A DNA stretch of 64,000 nucleotides from Ideonella dechloratans (lineage in GTDB: Bacteria; Pseudomonadota; Gammaproteobacteria; Burkholderiales; Burkholderiaceae_C), in the NCBI RefSeq assembly GCF_021049305.1, contig NZ_CP088081.1, positions 2,294,001-2,358,000 on the forward strand, written 5' to 3'. The notes under the pieces are model-generated. The model did not search any database. It was given only the letters and a program-made list of their open reading frames with translations, and was not told the origin of the DNA. This document shows positions 30,936 through 42,756 of this stretch, in pieces (position 1 is the stretch's first letter; the number at the start of each line of letters is the position of its first letter). Position numbers and translations under genes: made by a program.

Positions 30936-33900
30936 CCGACACCGGCTGCGGCGTGCGCAGCTCCTGCGCGAACAGGCTGATGCGCAGCTCCTCCAGCTGC
31001 CAGCGGAAGTCGTCCAGCCGGCTGTCGGTCTGCCCCTTCAGGTCCGCCAGACGACGCTGGTAGCGCTGCTCCAGCGGGCGCAGCTCGGCCAGGCGCTGGC
31101 CGTCACGCGCCGGGTCGGCACGCAGCTTGTCCAGCCGCATCACGATGCCCTTGAGGTAGCGCGGGAAGTGCTGCAGCTGCGCATAGGGCGTGAGTGCCAC
31201 GAAGCGCTTGGGCACCAGACGCTGCAGCTGGGCGGTGATGTCGTCGGCCACGTCCTTGGGTGGCCGCGCGTCCTTGAGCTTGCGGGTGGCCGCGGCGTAC
31301 TCGGCCAGCACGGTGCCGGCCAGGCGGGCCACCTCCTGGGCGATCAGGTTCAGGCGGCTGCGCCCTTCCTCGATGCGCCGCTCGAAAGCCGCCTTGTCCT
31401 GCGGCAGCGGATCGGCCAGGAAGGCCTTGTCCAGCGCCACGTCGATGATCTGGGCCTTGAGCTCCTCGGCCGTGCCCAGGGGCATGTAGGCCACCGCCAT
31501 CTTGGTCAGGTCGGGGATGTTCTTCTCGAGGTACTTCAGCGGCTCGCGGATCTGCAGCGCCACCAGACGGCGCAGGCCGCCGCGGTGCTTGGCCGCGGCC
31601 ACGTCCGGCTCGTCGAAGACCTCGATCTCCACATGCGCGCCCTTGTCGATCAGCGCCGGAAAGCCGATCAGCGTCTGGCCGGCCTTGCGGATCTCCATCA
31701 GCTCGGGCAGTTCGCCGAAGGTCCAAGCGGTGTGCTGCTGCACCGGGGTGTCGGCCGGTGCCGGGGCCGGCGCCTTGACCACCGCCACCGCGGCCTGCCC
31801 GCCCGAGGGCGTGCGGATCATCTGCGGTTGCGGGGCCGGAGCGGGCGCGGCTTGCAGCTTGAGCGCGGCCAGGGCCTGGAAGGCCGAGCGCGCCTGCCCG
31901 CCCAGCTCGGCCTTGAGGCTGGCCAGCTGCCGGCCCAGGCCCAGCTGGCGGCCATGCTCGTCCACCACGCGGAAGTTCATGAACAGGTGGGGCGGCAACT
32001 GCTCAAGCTTGAAGTCGTTGCGCTGGATGGCCAGCTGGGTGCGCTCGCGCACGGCCTTGAGCAGCACGTCCACCAGAGCGCCCTGGGCAAAGGGCGCGGT
32101 GGCGCAGAACTCGGCCACGAACTCGGGCAGCGGCACCAGGCGGGAACGCGGGCGCTGGTGCAGGCTCTTGACCAGGGCCATCACCTTGGCCTCCAGCATG
32201 CCGGGCACCAGCCATTCGCAGCGTTCCTCGCTGACCTGGTTGAGCGCGTAGATCGGCACGGTGACGGTCACGCCGTCCTTGGGATCACCCGGCTGGTGCA
32301 GGTAGCTGGCGGCGCAGTCCACCCCGCCCAGGCGCACCGTGCGCGGGAAGGCGCTGGTGGTCACGCCGGCCGCCTCGTGGCGCATCAGCTCCTCGCGGCT
32401 GAGCATCAGCAGCTTGGGGTTGTCGCGGCTGGCCTCGCGGTACCAGCGCTCGAAGGTGGCCCCGCTGACCACCTCCGCGCCCACCTGCTGGTCGTAGAAG
32501 GCGTGGATCAGCTCCTCGTCCACCAGCACGTCCTGGCGGCGGGACTTGTGTTCCAGCTCCTCCACCTGGGCGATCATCTTGCGGTTGTGGGCGATGAAGG
32601 GCAGGCGGCTGTCCCACTCGCCATTGACCAGCGCCTCGCGGATGAAGATCTCGCGCGCGGCCTTGGGGTCCACCCGGCCGAAGTTCACCTTGCGCTGGTG
32701 GTAGATGACGATGCCGTAGAGCGTGGCGCGCTCCAGCGCGACGACCTCGGCGGCCTTCTTCTCCCAGTGCGGCTCCAGCAACTGCTTCTTGAGCAGGTGG
32801 CCGGCGATGCGCTCGATCCATTGCGGCTCGATGGCGGCCAGGCCGCGGCCGAACAGGCGCGTGGTGTCCACCAGCTCGGCGGCCACCAGCCAGCGGCCCG
32901 GCTTCTTGGACAGGTGGGCGCCCGGGTGGCGCCAGAACTTGATGCCGCGCGCGCCCAGGTACCAGTCCTCGTCGTCGGACTTGCAGCCCACATTGCCCAG
33001 CAGGCCGGCCAGCATGGCCATGTGGATCTGCTCGTAGGTGGCAGGGCTCTGGTTCAGGCGCCAGCCGTGCTCGGCCACCACGGTGTGCAGCTGGCTGTGG
33101 ATGTCGCGCCACTCGCGCACGCGGCGCGGGTTGACGAAGCTCTCGCGCAGCCGGGCCTCCTGCTGGCGGTTGCTGAGCTTGTGGCTGTCGGTCTTCTGGC
33201 CGGCTTGTGCCGCCTGGGCCCCGTGCCCATGCTGGCCGCGGCCTTCCTCGATCCAGCGCCAGAGCTTGAGATAGCCCATGAACTCCGACCTCTCGTCGTC
33301 GAACTTCTTGTGCTTCTCGTCGGCGGCCTGCTGCTGTTCCAGCGGCCGGTCGCGCACGTCCTGGCCGGACAGGGCCGAGGCGATGATCAGCACCTCGCTC
33401 AGGCTCTGGCGGTCGCGCGCCTCCAGGATCATGCGACCCACCCGCGGGTCCAGCGGCAGCCTGGACAGCTCCTGGCCGATGGCGGTGAGCTCGTTGGCCT
33501 CGTCCACGGCGCCCAGCTCGCCCAGCAGGGCGTAGCCATCGGCGATGGCCTTGCGCGGCGGCTCTTCGAGGAAGGGGAAGTCCTCCACCGCGCCCAGGTG
33601 CAGCGACTTCATGCGCAGGATCACGCCGGCCAGCGAGGAACGCAGGATCTCGGGGTCGGTGAAACGCGGCCGGCCCTGGAAGTCCTTCTCGTCGTAGAGC
33701 CGGATGCAGATGCCGTTGGCCACGCGGCCGCAGCGGCCCGCGCGCTGGTTGGCCGCGGCCTGGCTGATGGACTCGATCTGCAGCTGCTCGACCTTGTTGC
33801 GGTAGCTGTAGCGCTTGACGCGCGCCAGGCCGCTGTCAATCACGTAGCGGATGCCGGGCACGGTCAGCGAGGTCTCGGCCACGTTGGTGGCCAGCACGAT

Positions 33901-34875
33901 GCGGCGACCGTTGCCCGGGCTGAAGACCCGGTCCTGCTCGGCCTGCGACAGGCGGGCGAACAGCGGCAGGATGTCGGGCTGCGGCCCGTGTCGCTGGCGC
34001 TGCGCCAGGTGCTTGTTCAGGTGGTCGGCGGCCTCGCGGATCTCGCGCTCGCCGGGCAGGAAGACCAGGATGTCACCCGGGCCCTCGCGCCAGAGCTCGT
34101 CCACCGCATCCGCGATGGCGTCATTGAGGTCGAACTCCTTGCTTTCCTCGAAGCTGCGGTAGCGCTGCTCCACCGGAAAGGTGCGGCCACTGACCTGGAT
34201 CACCGGCGCCGGCCCCTGGGCCGAGGCGAAGTGCCGGGCGAAGCGGTCGGCGTCGATCGTCGCCGAGGTGACGATGATCTTCAGGTCGGGCCGCCGCGGC
34301 AGGATCTGGCGCAGGTAGCCCAGCAGGAAGTCGATGTTCAGGCTGCGCTCATGGGCCTCGTCGATGATGATCGTGTCGTAGGCCTTGAGCAGCGGATCGG
34401 TCTGGGTCTCCGCCAGCAGGATGCCATCGGTCATCAGCTTGACGCTGGCGCCCGGTTGCAGCCGGTCGTTGAAGCGGACCTTGTAGCCCACCACCTCGCC
34501 CAGCGGCGAGTTGAGCTCCTCGGCGATGCGCTTGGCCACCGAGCTGGCGGCGATCCGCCGCGGCTGGGTGTGGCCGATCAGGCCACTGCCACCGGCGCCC
34601 AGGCCGCGCCCCAGCGCCAGCGCGATCTTGGGCAACTGGGTGGTCTTGCCCGAGCCGGTCTCGCCGCAGACGATGACCACCTGGTGGGTCTGCAGGGCCT
34701 GGGCAATCTCCTCGCGCCGGCCGGAGACGGGCAGCGATTCCGGGAAGGTGATGGTCGGCACCGGCGTTGCAGGCCGTGGCGTGCGTGGCGCGCCCGCGGT
34801 GCGAGGGGGCCGGGGGGAACGCGGGGCGCCGGCATTCGGCGCGGGAGAGCGGGTGCGGGAGGCGGAATCGGTCAC
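30895..34875 (-). CDS. hrpA: ATP-dependent RNA helicase HrpA
   Basis: 1326 residues from GTG 34875 (TDSASRTRSPAPN); a TTG start 66 bases upstream is less likely. A Pro/Arg-rich N-terminal tail of about 40 residues precedes the DEAH helicase core: GETGSGKTTQLPK, IIDEAHERSLNIDFLLGY, TSATID and QRAGRCGR. HA2 and OB domains and a long DUF3418 C-terminus follow, matching the roughly 1300-residue HrpA family. HrpA is implicated in mRNA processing and in resolving stalled ribosomes. It is divergent from argA over 77 bases. Confidence 0.97.
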   Translation of the reverse strand: MTDSASRTRSPAPNAGAPRSPRPPRTAGAPRTPRPATPVPTITFPESLPVSGRREEIAQALQTHQVVIVCGETGSGKTTQLPKIALALGRGLGAGGSGLIGHTQPRRIAASSVAKRIAEELNSPLGEVVGYKVRFNDRLQPGASVKLMTDGILLAETQTDPLLKAYDTIIIDEAHERSLNIDFLLGYLRQILPRRPDLKIIVTSATIDADRFARHFASAQGPAPVIQVSGRTFPVEQRYRSFEESKEFDLNDAIADAVDELWREGPGDILVFLPGEREIREAADHLNKHLAQRQRHGPQPDILPLFARLSQAEQDRVFSPGNGRRIVLATNVAETSLTVPGIRYVIDSGLARVKRYSYRNKVEQLQIESISQAAANQRAGRCGRVANGICIRLYDEKDFQGRPRFTDPEILRSSLAGVILRMKSLHLGAVEDFPFLEEPPRKAIADGYALLGELGAVDEANELTAIGQELSRLPLDPRVGRMILEARDRQSLSEVLIIASALSGQDVRDRPLEQQQAADEKHKKFDDERSEFMGYLKLWRWIEEGRGQHGHGAQAAQAGQKTDSHKLSNRQQEARLRESFVNPRRVREWRDIHSQLHTVVAEHGWRLNQSPATYEQIHMAMLAGLLGNVGCKSDDEDWYLGARGIKFWRHPGAHLSKKPGRWLVAAELVDTTRLFGRGLAAIEPQWIERIAGHLLKKQLLEPHWEKKAAEVVALERATLYGIVIYHQRKVNFGRVDPKAAREIFIREALVNGEWDSRLPFIAHNRKMIAQVEELEHKSRRQDVLVDEELIHAFYDQQVGAEVVSGATFERWYREASRDNPKLLMLSREELMRHEAAGVTTSAFPRTVRLGGVDCAASYLHQPGDPKDGVTVTVPIYALNQVSEERCEWLVPGMLEAKVMALVKSLHQRPRSRLVPLPEFVAEFCATAPFAQGALVDVLLKAVRERTQLAIQRNDFKLEQLPPHLFMNFRVVDEHGRQLGLGRQLASLKAELGGQARSAFQALAALKLQAAPAPAPQPQMIRTPSGGQAAVAVVKAPAPAPADTPVQQHTAWTFGELPELMEIRKAGQTLIGFPALIDKGAHVEIEVFDEPDVAAAKHRGGLRRLVALQIREPLKYLEKNIPDLTKMAVAYMPLGTAEELKAQIIDVALDKAFLADPLPQDKAAFERRIEEGRSRLNLIAQEVARLAGTVLAEYAAATRKLKDARPPKDVADDITAQLQRLVPKRFVALTPYAQLQHFPRYLKGIVMRLDKLRADPARDGQRLAELRPLEQRYQRRLADLKGQTDSRLDDFRWQLEELRISLFAQELRTPQPVSVKRLEKTWAQLSS

Positions 34876-34952
34876 AGGGCGGGGATTATCGGTGCTGGGC
34901 CAGCGCCGCGTCGTCCGCGGGGCCGCGGGGGTGCGGCACAATTCCGCCCACC

Positions 34953-36293
<1,341 letters not shown>

Positions 36294-36341
36294 AACCGAG
36301 CCCGCAAATTCCTTCTGGATCTTTCTGGAGCCTCATCCAAC

Positions 36342-36614
36342 ATGGCACGCACCATCCACTGCACCTATCTGAACAAGGACGCCGAAGGCCTGGACTTCGC
36401 GCCCTACCCTGGCGAACTGGGCAAGCGGATCTACGACAACATCAGCAAGGAAGCCTTCGAACTGTGGAAGCGCCACCAGACCATGCTGGTGAACGAAAAC
36501 CGCCTGAATCTGGCCGACGCCCGTGCGCGCCAGTATCTGGCCCGCCAGATGGAACAGTTCCTGTTTTCCGGCTCGGCCGATCAGCCCACCGGCTTCGTGC
36601 CTCCCTCGGCCTGA
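36342..36614 (+). CDS. Oxidative damage protection protein, YggX family
   Basis: 90 residues matching the Fe(2+)-trafficking/oxidative damage protection family: [19 protein letters not shown], then [18 protein letters not shown] (start only) and [15 protein letters not shown]. Members help keep Fe-S clusters intact under oxidative stress. It is probably read from the argA transcript or a short promoter between them. Length is normal for the family. Confidence 0.95.
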   Translation: MARTIHCTYLNKDAEGLDFAPYPGELGKRIYDNISKEAFELWKRHQTMLVNENRLNLADARARQYLARQMEQFLFSGSADQPTGFVPPSA

Positions 36615-36712
36615 GTTCAGGGAACTTTCGCCAGCCGTCCCGGTCAGCTGCCTCTTGAATTTGGATTTCCAACCAATATGAGACGCCGGTAGCAATCGAT
36701 AACTGTCTTCGA

Positions 36713-36742
36713 TTGAAATACCGCGAAAAGCTCGGTTATCAT
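36713..36742 (+). promoter_or_regulatory. Sigma-70 promoter of the H-NS family gene
   Basis: -35 TTGAAA (36713-36718) and -10 TTATCA or TATCAT (36736-36742), spacing 17-18 bases, about 41 bases before the ATG. An AATCGA/TCGATT inverted repeat lies at the -35. AT-rich local composition contrasts with the GC-rich neighbours, as expected of an H-NS-bound promoter. Confidence 0.65.
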
Positions 36743-36783
36743 CCATTCGCTCTCCCCGAGCCCTCAAGATTGGAGATAACCCG

Positions 36784-37089
36784 ATGACGAACATTCAAGA
36801 GCTGCTGGCCCAGAAGGCCGCCCTCGAAAAGCAGATTGCCGAAGCCCAGCGCGCTGCCCGTGCCGACGCGATTGCCAAGGTGAAGTCACTGATGGCCGAA
36901 TATGGCCTGACCGCCGCCGATCTGGCCGGCCGTGCACCGACGGCCCCCAAGGCCGAAGGCACCAAGAAGGTGGCCGCCAAGTACCGCGACCCGGCCACCA
37001 ACCAAACCTGGACCGGCCGTGGCCTGAAGCCCAAGTGGCTGCAAGCTGCGCTGGCCGAGGGCAAGTCCCTGAGCGATTTCGCGATCTGA
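36784..37089 (+). CDS. H-NS family nucleoid-associated protein
   Basis: 101 residues. An N-terminal coiled-coil dimerisation helix (IQELLAQKAALEKQIAEAQ) precedes a linker and the H-NS C-terminal DNA-binding motif KYRDPATNQTWTGRGLKPKWL (core TWTGRG). This short form is common in Burkholderiales, where several paralogues are typical. It is expected to bind AT-rich DNA and silence genes. It has its own promoter and, after a 125-base gap, a terminator. Confidence 0.95.
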   Translation: MTNIQELLAQKAALEKQIAEAQRAARADAIAKVKSLMAEYGLTAADLAGRAPTAPKAEGTKKVAAKYRDPATNQTWTGRGLKPKWLQAALAEGKSLSDFAI

Positions 37090-37214
37090 TCGTCATTTCC
37101 CGGCACCCAGGGCCTGCGGGACGGATCTGAGCAACACGGCAACGCACGGGGGACGCCTTCAGGCGGTGCAAGCCGGAAACGATCCGAATCCCGCTTCCTG
37201 CGGTGCTTTCTCCG

Positions 37215-37240
37215 AAGGGCAGTTCCGACTGCCCTTTTTT
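37215..37240 (+). terminator. Intrinsic terminator after the H-NS gene
   Basis: AAGGGCAG (37215-37222) pairs with CTGCCCTT (37229-37236) around a 6-base loop, followed by a T run to 37240. It separates the H-NS gene from dnaG. Confidence 0.85.
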
Positions 37241-37284
37241 GCGTCCGTACCGCCCCTGCTGTCGGCCTGCACTAGACTGACGCC

Positions 37285-39177
37285 GTGATTCCCCACGGCT
37301 TTATCCAGGAACTGCTGTCCCGTGTCGACATCGTCGACGTGGTCGGCCGTCATGTCGAGCTCAAGAAGGCCGGCATCAACCACAAGGGCTTGTGCCCCTT
37401 CCACGGCGAGAAATCGCCCAGTTTCATCGTCAGCCCCACGCGGCAGACCTACCACTGCTTCGGCTGCGGCGTGCATGGCGACGCCATCCGCTTCCTGACC
37501 GAACTGCACGGCATGAGCTTTGTCGAGGCGGTGCAGGACCTGGCCCAGCAGGTGGGCATGGTGGTGCCCGAGGACGAGCGCAGCGCTGCCGAGCAGGCCG
37601 CTGCGGCCGAGCAACGGCAGCGTCAGCGCACCCTCAGCGAGGTGCTGGAGCGCGCCGCCCAGCATTACCGCCAGCACCTGAAGAATTCCCAACGGGCCAT
37701 CGCCTACCTCAAGGGGCGAGGCCTGAGCGGCGAGATCGCCCACCGCTTCGGCCTGGGGTATGCACCCGATGGCTGGCACGGTCTGGCCAGCGCCTTTGCC
37801 CATTACGACGACCCGCTGCTGGTCGAGTCCGGGCTGGTGATCCTGCAAGGTGAGGCTGGCGAAGAGCAGCGCCGCTATGACCGCTTCCGCGACCGCATCA
37901 TGTTCCCCATCCGCAACGTCAAGGGCGAAACCATCGCCTTCGGCGGGCGGGTCCTGGACAAGGGCGAGCCCAAGTACCTGAACTCGCCGGAAACCCCGGT
38001 GTTCGTGAAGGGCCGCGAACTCTATGGCCTGTACGAGGCCCGCAGCGGCCTGCGGGACAAGGGCTATGCCCTGGTGACCGAGGGCTACATGGACGTGGTG
38101 GCCCTGGCCCAGCTGGGCTTTCCGAACGCGGTGGCCACCCTGGGCACGGCCTGCACGGCCGACCATGTGCACAAGCTGCTGCGCTTCACCGAGCAGGTGG
38201 TGTTCAGCTTCGACGGCGATGCCGCCGGCCGCCGGGCCGCCGGACGGGCCCTGGAGGCTGCCCTGCCCCACGCCACCGACACCCGCAGCTTCCGTTTCCT
38301 CTTCCTGCCGGCCGAACACGACCCGGACAGCTATGTGCGCGCCTTCGGACCGGAAGCCTTCGAAGGCCAGGTGCGCGACGCAGTTCCCCTGTCACGCCAA
38401 CTGCTGGAACATGCCGCTGCGGACTGTGACCTGAACACGGCGGAGGGCCGCGCCCGCATGCTGGCCCAGGCGAAGCCTTTGTGGCTCGCGCTGCCCGAAG
38501 GTGCGCTGAAATCCCAGCTGCTGGGAGAACTGGCCCGCGCGGGCGGACTGCCCGTGGACGAACTGGCCCGCCTGTGGCAGGACGGCAGTGGCCGACCGCG
38601 CCACAGCGCAGCCCCCTCCGGCCCGGGCGTCGCCCCCGAGGGCGGCGCCCCCGAGCGCCCGGCGTTCCGGCGCGGCGGTCGATTTGGGCGCGACGCCTCC
38701 GCTTCGTCGATTCTCAAAACCGCGAGCGGGCGGCGCCAGCCCCCGAAGCGCCCCGAGGACCGGGTGCTGCAGATGCTGTTCGGCCAGCCGGCCTGGTGGC
38801 TGGACCTGCCGGCCCACGAGCAGGATCTGCTGCACGCCCTGCCCGCGCCCCACGGCCCGCTGGTGGCCTGGCTGGAGCGCGATCTGGCGGAACACGGGCC
38901 GCGGGCCTGGGCGGTGCTGCGCGAGGTGCTGGCCCAGGATCCGGGCTTCGACGACCTCTCTCGCGCGATCGCCGACGGCGATGCCGACCCCGGCGCCACA
39001 CCAGAGGACCTGAGGCGGGCGCTGGACGTGCTGGTCGAGCGCGAACTGGCCCGCGAGATGCAGACCCTGCTGGCCGAGGCGGCCCAGCACCCCGACCTGC
39101 TCAGCCGCTACCGGGAACTGGACCGCCAATGGCGGGAGGTGAAACTGCGCCTGAGCCAGGCCGCCACCAGCAGTTGA
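37285..39177 (+). CDS. dnaG: DNA primase DnaG
   Basis: 630 residues from a GTG at 37285 (IPHGFIQELLSRVDIV). An N-terminal zinc-binding domain (CPFHGEKSPSF with CFGCGVHGDA) is followed by the RNA polymerase core and TOPRIM domain (LVTEGYMDVVAL, FSFDGDAAGRRA). The C-terminal helicase-binding domain begins about residue 480, after a Pro/Gly/Arg-rich linker. It synthesises RNA primers at the replication fork and partners DnaB, encoded at 53.6-55.0 kb. It lies upstream of rpoD, as in the macromolecular synthesis operon, but no rpsU gene is adjacent. Confidence 0.97.
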   Translation: MIPHGFIQELLSRVDIVDVVGRHVELKKAGINHKGLCPFHGEKSPSFIVSPTRQTYHCFGCGVHGDAIRFLTELHGMSFVEAVQDLAQQVGMVVPEDERSAAEQAAAAEQRQRQRTLSEVLERAAQHYRQHLKNSQRAIAYLKGRGLSGEIAHRFGLGYAPDGWHGLASAFAHYDDPLLVESGLVILQGEAGEEQRRYDRFRDRIMFPIRNVKGETIAFGGRVLDKGEPKYLNSPETPVFVKGRELYGLYEARSGLRDKGYALVTEGYMDVVALAQLGFPNAVATLGTACTADHVHKLLRFTEQVVFSFDGDAAGRRAAGRALEAALPHATDTRSFRFLFLPAEHDPDSYVRAFGPEAFEGQVRDAVPLSRQLLEHAAADCDLNTAEGRARMLAQAKPLWLALPEGALKSQLLGELARAGGLPVDELARLWQDGSGRPRHSAAPSGPGVAPEGGAPERPAFRRGGRFGRDASASSILKTASGRRQPPKRPEDRVLQMLFGQPAWWLDLPAHEQDLLHALPAPHGPLVAWLERDLAEHGPRAWAVLREVLAQDPGFDDLSRAIADGDADPGATPEDLRRALDVLVERELAREMQTLLAEAAQHPDLLSRYRELDRQWREVKLRLSQAATSS

Positions 39178-39211
39178 ATCGGGCCCGGCGGAACGTTTGA
39201 CCTGGACAGGC

Positions 39212-39220
39212 TGGTATAAT
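39212..39220 (+). promoter_or_regulatory. Extended -10 promoter of rpoD
   Basis: TGGTATAAT, a perfect extended -10 (TGn-TATAAT). The TTGACC at 39197 is only 12 bases away and is not a usable -35, so the promoter appears to rely on the TGn extension. Transcription would start near 39227 and give a leader of about 260 nt. Confidence 0.65.
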
Positions 39221-39404
39221 CCAAAAATTATCCTCGGCAAGAGGGACAGCAGCACCTCCGGTCCAGGCCGCCCGCGTCACGGGTTCTGAATTGGCCTAAC
39301 TCACCCGCAAGGGCTGCAATCGATCAGCGTCCCCGCGATCTTGCCTGTTCGGCCGGCGCCCCCATCTGGGTTGGGCGCCATTGCCTGTGTCCACCTTCTG
39401 CGTT

Positions 39405-39431
39405 TCACGCCTGTTTGTGCGTGATTTTTTT
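39405..39431 (+). terminator. Terminator-like hairpin in the rpoD leader
   Basis: TCACGC (39405-39410) pairs with GCGTGA (39419-39424), loop of 8, followed directly by seven T (39425-39431). It lies between the promoter and the gene, 54 bases before the rpoD ATG, so it could attenuate rpoD or end a ~205-nt small RNA. Confidence 0.6.
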
Positions 39432-39485
39432 GGGGTGCCGGGTGAATCGCCGAACCCGAGTCCGATTCATTCCTCAAGGATTTGC

Positions 39486-41717
<2,232 letters not shown>

Positions 41718-41732
41718 CGCCACTCAGCACGG

Positions 41733-41763
41733 GTGCCGGGCAGCGCGCTAAACTGCCCGGCAC
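41733..41763 (+). repeat. 11-bp perfect hairpin ending at the cyclase start codon
   Basis: GTGCCGGGCAG (41733-41743) and CTGCCCGGCAC (41753-41763) enclose a 9-base loop; the next base is the A of the cyclase ATG. No T run follows, so it is not a typical terminator. It would occupy the ribosome-binding region of the downstream gene. Confidence 0.7.
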
Positions 41764-42711
41764 ATGGCGACCATCAGGCGCAGAACCGTTCTTTTTGCCG
41801 ACTTCCGCGGCAGCACGGCCCTGTACGAGGCCCTGGGCAACGCCCAGGCCAGCTCGGTGGTGTCCGAGCTGATGCGCCCCTTGGTGCGCTGCATCCCCGC
41901 CTGCGGCGGACAGCTGGTGAAGACACTGGGCGACGGCCTGATGGCCGTCTTCCCCAACAGCTCCGATGCCGTGGTCGCTGCGGTGCAGATGCAGGAGGAG
42001 CTCGAGCGCCTGCCCCCTCGCCAGCTGGACGAAGGCCGCACCGGACTGCCCCACCTCCAGGTGGCCATCACGGCCGGCGAGGTGGTGGAGATGGGCGGCG
42101 ACTGCTTCGGGGACGCCGTCAACGTGGCCGCCCGCCTGCTGGAGCACGCCGGCGATGGCGAACTGCTCGTCAGCCGCGATGTCCACGATGAGCTGGTCTG
42201 GGAAGTCCAGTCCCGCTTCCGGCGCCTGGACCGCGTGCACCTGCGCGGGCGCAACGAGCCGGTGGAGATCTTCCAGTTCAGTCGCCAAACCGGTCCGGAC
42301 ACCCAGGTCACGCAACTCGAGGACGCCAGCGAACCGGCCGAGGTCCAGGGCCTGGAGCTGGTCTGGGCCGGCGGCATCCACACCTATCACCGGGACGAGT
42401 TGCCCTTGGTGCTGGGACGAGCTGCGGGGGCCAACCTGATCGTCGACGATGCCCGCGTCTCGCGCAGCCATGCCCGTATCGAACTGCAAGGGGGTGCCCT
42501 GCAACTCACCGACCTCAGCATCAACGGCACCTTCGTGCGCTTTGCCGGCGAAGACGAGGTGATCAGCCTGCGCCGCGGCAGTTGCACCCTCCACGGGCGC
42601 GGGCAGATCGGCCTGGGAGGCTCGCCCAACGACCCATCGGCCCCGGTGGTGTCCTTCGATCTGCTGAGCGACCCCCCGGAGCGCATCGAAACCCTGCCCC
42701 TGTTCAACTGA
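41764..42711 (+). CDS. Class III adenylate cyclase domain fused to an FHA domain
   Basis: 315 residues. The cyclase domain (about 1-175) keeps the whole catalytic set: metal-binding Asp13 (FADFRGS) and Asp57 (TLGDG), adenine-selecting Lys53 and Asp113 (GGDCFGD), and transition-state Asn120 and Arg124 (VNVAAR). This predicts an active enzyme making cAMP. An FHA domain (about 210-290) has the phosphothreonine-binding pattern LGR, RVSRSHARIEL and SINGTFV. FHA domains bind phosphothreonine peptides, so output or localisation may depend on a Ser/Thr kinase not in this window. There is no membrane segment, hence probably cytoplasmic. Confidence 0.88.
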   Translation: MATIRRRTVLFADFRGSTALYEALGNAQASSVVSELMRPLVRCIPACGGQLVKTLGDGLMAVFPNSSDAVVAAVQMQEELERLPPRQLDEGRTGLPHLQVAITAGEVVEMGGDCFGDAVNVAARLLEHAGDGELLVSRDVHDELVWEVQSRFRRLDRVHLRGRNEPVEIFQFSRQTGPDTQVTQLEDASEPAEVQGLELVWAGGIHTYHRDELPLVLGRAAGANLIVDDARVSRSHARIELQGGALQLTDLSINGTFVRFAGEDEVISLRRGSCTLHGRGQIGLGGSPNDPSAPVVSFDLLSDPPERIETLPLFN

Positions 42712-42756
42712 CTGGCCAGCCCCGCCCCCCGGACGGCCACTGACCGCCACACGACC

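Larger units (their letters stand above)
39178..39485. other. rpoD leader region (308 bases, no protein gene)
   Basis: It holds an extended -10 promoter near 39212-39220, a GGCGCCC/GGGCGCC stem (about 39356-39379), a terminator-like hairpin with a 7-T run (39405-39431) and the rpoD Shine-Dalgarno site CAAGGA (39475-39480). No open frame with recognisable product is present. Confidence 0.7.

Noticed and set aside
39197..39220. TTGACC (39197) with TATAAT as a standard sigma-70 promoter
   Set aside because: The spacer would be only 12 bases. The -10 is instead read as an extended -10.
39227..39431. 6S RNA or tmRNA in the rpoD leader
   Set aside because: The long internal-bulge rod of 6S and the tRNA-like ends of tmRNA are not visible; only an unassigned leader or small RNA is suggested.
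39381..39485. RpoD starting at an upstream GTG/ATG-like codon near 39381
   Set aside because: The extension lacks sigma-factor similarity, crosses the terminator-like hairpin, and ATG 39486 has a good CAAGGA ribosome site.
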